Positions 18,501 to 18,877 of a stretch of 18,877 nt of DNA are shown here, one piece after another. The notes below the pieces were generated by a model that ran no database searches, was not told the origin of the DNA, and saw only the letters and a program-made list of their open reading frames with translations. The position numbers and the translations under genes are program-made. Origin of the DNA: Saccoglossus kowalevskii (Eukaryota > Hemichordata > Enteropneusta > Harrimaniidae); the NCBI RefSeq assembly GCF_000003605.2, contig NW_003105600.1, forward strand, positions 147,512-166,388, read 5' to 3'. Positions within the stretch are counted from its first letter, which is position 1. Each line of letters opens with the position of its first letter.

Positions 18501-18849
18501 ATTCTTCCATTTTTCCAAAGCGAAATGTGACAATATAATAATCACTGATAAGTATATAACGTATAACTTGTGGTTTTTGACTATATAGATATCTTGAAGA
18601 CGATGCATTTGACACGATAACTGTGATATCTGAAATTCGTGATAAATCATCCATTGGTTATTCTGTGGCTTGGGATTACACTATGAACAACTTCGACAGC
18701 TTAGGGTAAGTAACAGTGGATATTGGTTTGTTGTTTCGTGAGTCAAGGTGATTTTACTGAGTTATATTGTATTTTTCTTTTTTGTAGCCTGCTTACAACA
18801 CAGTATGGGAGTTTCAGACTTGGATGACACCGACTATGATTATGAACAG
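11882..18849 (+). CDS. ANPEP: M1-family membrane aminopeptidase (aminopeptidase N-like), 16 exons, 3' partial, with frame lesions
   Basis: This is a zinc ectopeptidase of the gluzincin M1 family, which removes N-terminal residues from peptides at the outer face of the plasma membrane. Spliced exons encode about 917 codons; vertebrate aminopeptidase N has about 967, so only the extreme C-terminus is missing. Visible in order: short cytosolic tail, one membrane anchor (about residues 35-57), Pro/Lys-rich stalk, N-domain starting at [11 protein letters not shown] (from 100), CFDEP, exopeptidase motif GGMEN (368-372), zinc ligands H404, H408 and E427, catalytic Y490 in FDGITYTK, then the alpha-helical C-domain. 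Fifteen introns have GT...AG ends and exon phases match, except that exons 2 and 6 each need a one-base correction and exon 16 is damaged. Residue numbers assume those corrections. The symbol means the family; the glutamyl aminopeptidase branch is not excluded because VMDTW and FDGI resemble it. It may be a decaying copy or an intact gene with assembly errors. Confidence 0.93.
12657..12934 (+). CDS. ANPEP: Aminopeptidase exon 2 (frameshifted)
   Basis: The acceptor is at CAATAG and the donor at TTTGTG|GTGAGT. In frame with exon 1 it reads the M1 segment [18 protein letters not shown] followed by KATF and, further on, [11 protein letters not shown]. The reading frame then runs into TGA at 12892-12894. 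Family resemblance resumes one frame over (SDF, HQE, REDGFV) and continues in phase 0 into exon 3. Removing one base near 12886 would give the family motif IVVSDF, so this is one extra base rather than an unrecognised intron. Confidence 0.9.
12935..13373 (+). other. Intron 2
   Basis: A GT...AG intron of 439 bases. Nothing inside beyond AT-rich sequence; the small open frame entering exon 3 from 13261 is the wrong frame for the protein. Confidence 0.85.
13374..13494 (+). CDS. ANPEP: Aminopeptidase exon 3
   Basis: It starts after CTAACACTAG in phase 0 and ends in phase 1 at CTTG|GTAAGT. It reads [20 protein letters not shown], then a helix segment, then [11 protein letters not shown]. This matches the M1 pattern of an R(I/V)WA(R/Q)P strand followed by the ...YPLPK segment that leads into the exopeptidase loop. 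There are no stops or odd residues. Confidence 0.93.
13495..13811 (+). other. Intron 3
   Basis: A 317-base GT...AG intron with no embedded feature seen. Confidence 0.85.
13812..13963 (+). CDS. ANPEP: Aminopeptidase exon 4: GxMEN motif and zinc helix
   Basis: It starts after TTATATAG and ends ACATATG|GTAATC. It carries [11 protein letters not shown], the exopeptidase (free-amine-binding) motif, normally GAMEN, and ITAHEVVHM, the HExxH zinc helix. The loop before MEN reads PGTGGG where the family normally has PDF(S/N)AGA, so it is one residue shorter and the alanine is glycine. The residue after the second zinc histidine is Met, contributed by this exon, where the family nearly always has Gln (HQWFGN). 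Confidence 0.94.
13964..14595 (+). other. Intron 4
   Basis: The longest intron placed (632 bases). It holds the tRNA-like SINE remnant described at 14230-14348 and a hairpin (AATAGAT near 14345 and ATCTATT near 14360) immediately after it. Confidence 0.85.
14230..14348 (+). mobile_element. Degenerate tRNA-derived SINE remnant
   Basis: TGGCGAAGTG (14231-14240) resembles an RNA polymerase III A box. GTTCGATTC (14258-14266) is a perfect B box. The 27-base A-to-B spacing is too short for a tRNA, which suggests an internal deletion. A tail ending in a nine-A run (about 14333-14342) follows. No clear target-site duplication was found. Confidence 0.4.
14596..14709 (+). CDS. ANPEP: Aminopeptidase exon 5: third zinc ligand
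   Basis: It starts after AATATACAG and ends CACAATT|GTAAGT, phase 0 at both ends. It reads [20 protein letters not shown] and then ATF. Joined to exon 4 this gives HEVVH, exactly 18 residues, then E, the defining gluzincin spacing. The intron that follows has no stop in this frame (see the finding on exon 6). Confidence 0.95.
14808..14943 (+). CDS. ANPEP: Aminopeptidase exon 6 (frameshifted), catalytic tyrosine
   Basis: It starts after GCTTGCAG and ends ACCAAG|GTGAGA. The first codons read WDQSVEGL in frame with exon 5. That frame then meets TAG at 14871-14873, while family similarity ([27 protein letters not shown]) lies in the next frame. One extra base, or two missing bases, near 14831-14833 explains this. 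The FDGITYTK tyrosine is the transition-state stabilising residue of M1 enzymes. The end is phase 0 in the corrected frame. Confidence 0.88.
15162..15293 (+). CDS. ANPEP: Aminopeptidase exon 7
   Basis: The acceptor is TTTTCCTCCACCAAG and the donor ACAAAA|GTAAGT, phase 0 to phase 0. It reads [20 protein letters not shown] and continues to the [10 protein letters not shown] segment and LWMTLTK. This is the M1 'KGxxVxxML...FL' helix pair directly after the catalytic tyrosine. It is fully open. Confidence 0.92.
15528..15703 (+). CDS. ANPEP: Aminopeptidase exon 8
   Basis: It starts after CTTATAG and ends at CACATGG|GTACAA (phase 2). It contains [20 protein letters not shown], the M1 signature (M..WT.Q.G.PV..V) at the end of the catalytic domain, followed by the start of the beta-sandwich with QQYFMMDP. 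The donor is weaker than the others; it was chosen because it gives the correct phase into the YTWYVPL strand of exon 9. Confidence 0.9.
15704..16056 (+). other. Intron 8
   Basis: 353 bases, GT...AG, with no embedded feature seen. Confidence 0.8.
16057..16148 (+). CDS. ANPEP: Aminopeptidase exon 9
   Basis: It starts after AATACAG and ends ACCAG|GTAAGT in phase 1. It encodes [14 protein letters not shown] and then an acidic/Trp segment ending NKDEPG. This matches the (Y/W)xVP(I/L) strand of the M1 beta-sandwich domain. Confidence 0.9.
16299..16432 (+). CDS. ANPEP: Aminopeptidase exon 10
   Basis: It starts after CATTTCAG and ends CTATACG|GTAAAC, phase 0. It reads [20 protein letters not shown], the highly conserved 'N....G(F/Y)YRVNYD..NW' block at the start of the ERAP1-like C-terminal domain. 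Confidence 0.93.
16654..16857 (+). CDS. ANPEP: Aminopeptidase exon 11
   Basis: It starts after TTTAATTAG and ends TTTGAG|GTATTT, phase 0 at both ends, 68 codons. It reads [20 protein letters not shown], then [20 protein letters not shown] and EYGMFE. These are the 'I.(D)DAF.L' and 'YVPW' blocks of the M1 C-terminal helical domain. Confidence 0.93.
16858..17194 (+). other. Intron 11
   Basis: 337 bases ending in a strong T-rich tract before exon 12. No other feature seen. Confidence 0.85.
17195..17271 (+). CDS. ANPEP: Aminopeptidase exon 12
   Basis: It starts after TTTTTTTTCAATTATCAG and ends GATTA|GTGAGT in phase 2. It reads [20 protein letters not shown], matching the family's '.Y....V.P.Y..LGW' helix. 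Without splicing the frame would stop at the TAG spanning the donor, so the donor position is well determined. Confidence 0.9.
17272..17680 (+). other. Intron 12
   Basis: 409 bases, GT...AG. It contains the nested tandem/inverted repeat at 17472-17522. Confidence 0.85.
17472..17522. repeat. Inverted repeat enclosing three 11-base tandem units
   Basis: CGTGGATG (17472-17479) and CATCCACG (17515-17522) are perfect inverted repeats. Between them lie three 11-base units: TCATGATAGAA, CCATGATAGAA and TCACAATAGAA (17480-17512). Role unknown. Confidence 0.8.
17681..17788 (+). CDS. ANPEP: Aminopeptidase exon 13
   Basis: It starts after TCCTTTCAAG and ends ACAATGC|GTATGT in phase 2. It reads [20 protein letters not shown] and then a FRDWM helix. 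The two cysteines match the conserved disulfide pair of animal aminopeptidase N C-domains (AC..G...C). Confidence 0.92.
17956..18126 (+). CDS. ANPEP: Aminopeptidase exon 14
   Basis: It starts after CATTTTACAG and ends ACAGAG|GTACTC in phase 2. It reads [20 protein letters not shown], then EWEFAYTQV and ends in the SWLLQR helix. It matches the aminopeptidase N block 'R..VYC.AI..GG..EW.F.' including the second disulfide-type cysteines. Confidence 0.93.
18127..18588 (+). other. Intron 14
   Basis: 462 bases, GT...AG. It contains a hairpin with perfect 9-base arms (ATCAGCAAT 18283-18291, ATTGCTGAT 18322-18330) and a GC-box-like GGGCGTGGC near 18359. Confidence 0.85.
18589..18705 (+). CDS. ANPEP: Aminopeptidase exon 15
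   Basis: It starts after CTATATAG and ends CTTAGG|GTAAGT in phase 2. It reads RYLEDDAF, then [20 protein letters not shown] and NFDSLG. This matches the late C-domain repeat of M1 enzymes ('..I..N..G....W(D/N)(F/W)...NW'), although the usual Trp after Asn is Phe here. Confidence 0.9.
18788..18849 (+). CDS. ANPEP: Aminopeptidase exon 16 (damaged or alternatively spliced)
   Basis: The acceptor is TTTTTTGTAG (AG 18786-18787) and the likely donor GAACAG|GTACTT. In frame with exon 15 it reads [12 protein letters not shown] and stops at TGA 18825-18827. The other frame carries [13 protein letters not shown], which aligns with the family's next block (VT..F.TE.EL.Q), so roughly ten residues of family sequence are missing. 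A second AG at 18802-18803 would splice in frame with that block, giving a shorter but open product. The remaining C-terminus is outside the window. Confidence 0.6.
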
Positions 18850-18877
18850 GTACTTGACATATACACTTAGTGACTAT

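Noticed and set aside
1-18877. CRISPR arrays, bacterial operons, transposase or reverse transcriptase genes
   Set aside because: No regularly spaced repeats, Shine-Dalgarno-led gene runs or conserved catalytic motifs of those enzymes were seen on either strand.

Overview
The window is animal (metazoan) nuclear DNA. It is AT-rich, has no bacterial operon structure, and carries microsatellites and diverged repeats. Its one clear gene is split by 15 introns, nearly all with textbook GT...AG ends. I cannot name the species. A TATA box plus a TCAGT initiator, compact introns (82-632 bp) and dispersed small repeats fit an invertebrate.

Layout. Positions 1-2300 hold at least four diverged copies of one dispersed repeat, with a (TAA)n microsatellite and a 13-G run. 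Positions 2300-5200 show no gene; the only notable item is a full cAMP-response element just upstream of two TATA-like boxes (3173-3220). Positions 5550-5940 look like a CCAAT-type promoter followed by a possible first coding exon (5808-5900) of an unrecognised gene. Positions 6790-6980 hold a cluster of heat-shock elements beside TATA-like boxes, with no heat-shock gene in reach. Positions 7000-10230 contain three or four copies of a second repeat, including a direct duplication (8664-9359 and 9701-10228). One copy ends in a TATA box and a short signal-peptide-like ORF interrupted by an in-frame TAG. Positions 10230-11700 are mostly featureless.

From 11754 to the right edge runs a plus-strand gene for a type II membrane zinc aminopeptidase of peptidase family M1 (gluzincin), closest by eye to aminopeptidase N with some resemblance to glutamyl aminopeptidase. 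Sixteen exons are placed; the last C-terminal residues lie beyond the window. The zinc site (HEVVH, then 18 residues, then E), the exopeptidase motif (as GGMEN) and the catalytic tyrosine (FDGITYTK) are all present.

The gene is not clean. Exon 2 and exon 6 each need a one-base frame correction, and exon 16 lacks a stretch of the family sequence and hits a stop unless a second acceptor is used. Two near-invariant positions are also changed. Either this is a recently decaying copy or the assembly carries indel errors; the sequence alone cannot decide.

I found no operon-like or defence-like system. The items most worth a second look are the broken aminopeptidase, the orphan heat-shock-type promoter, and the duplicated promoter-bearing units with the small secreted-peptide ORF.
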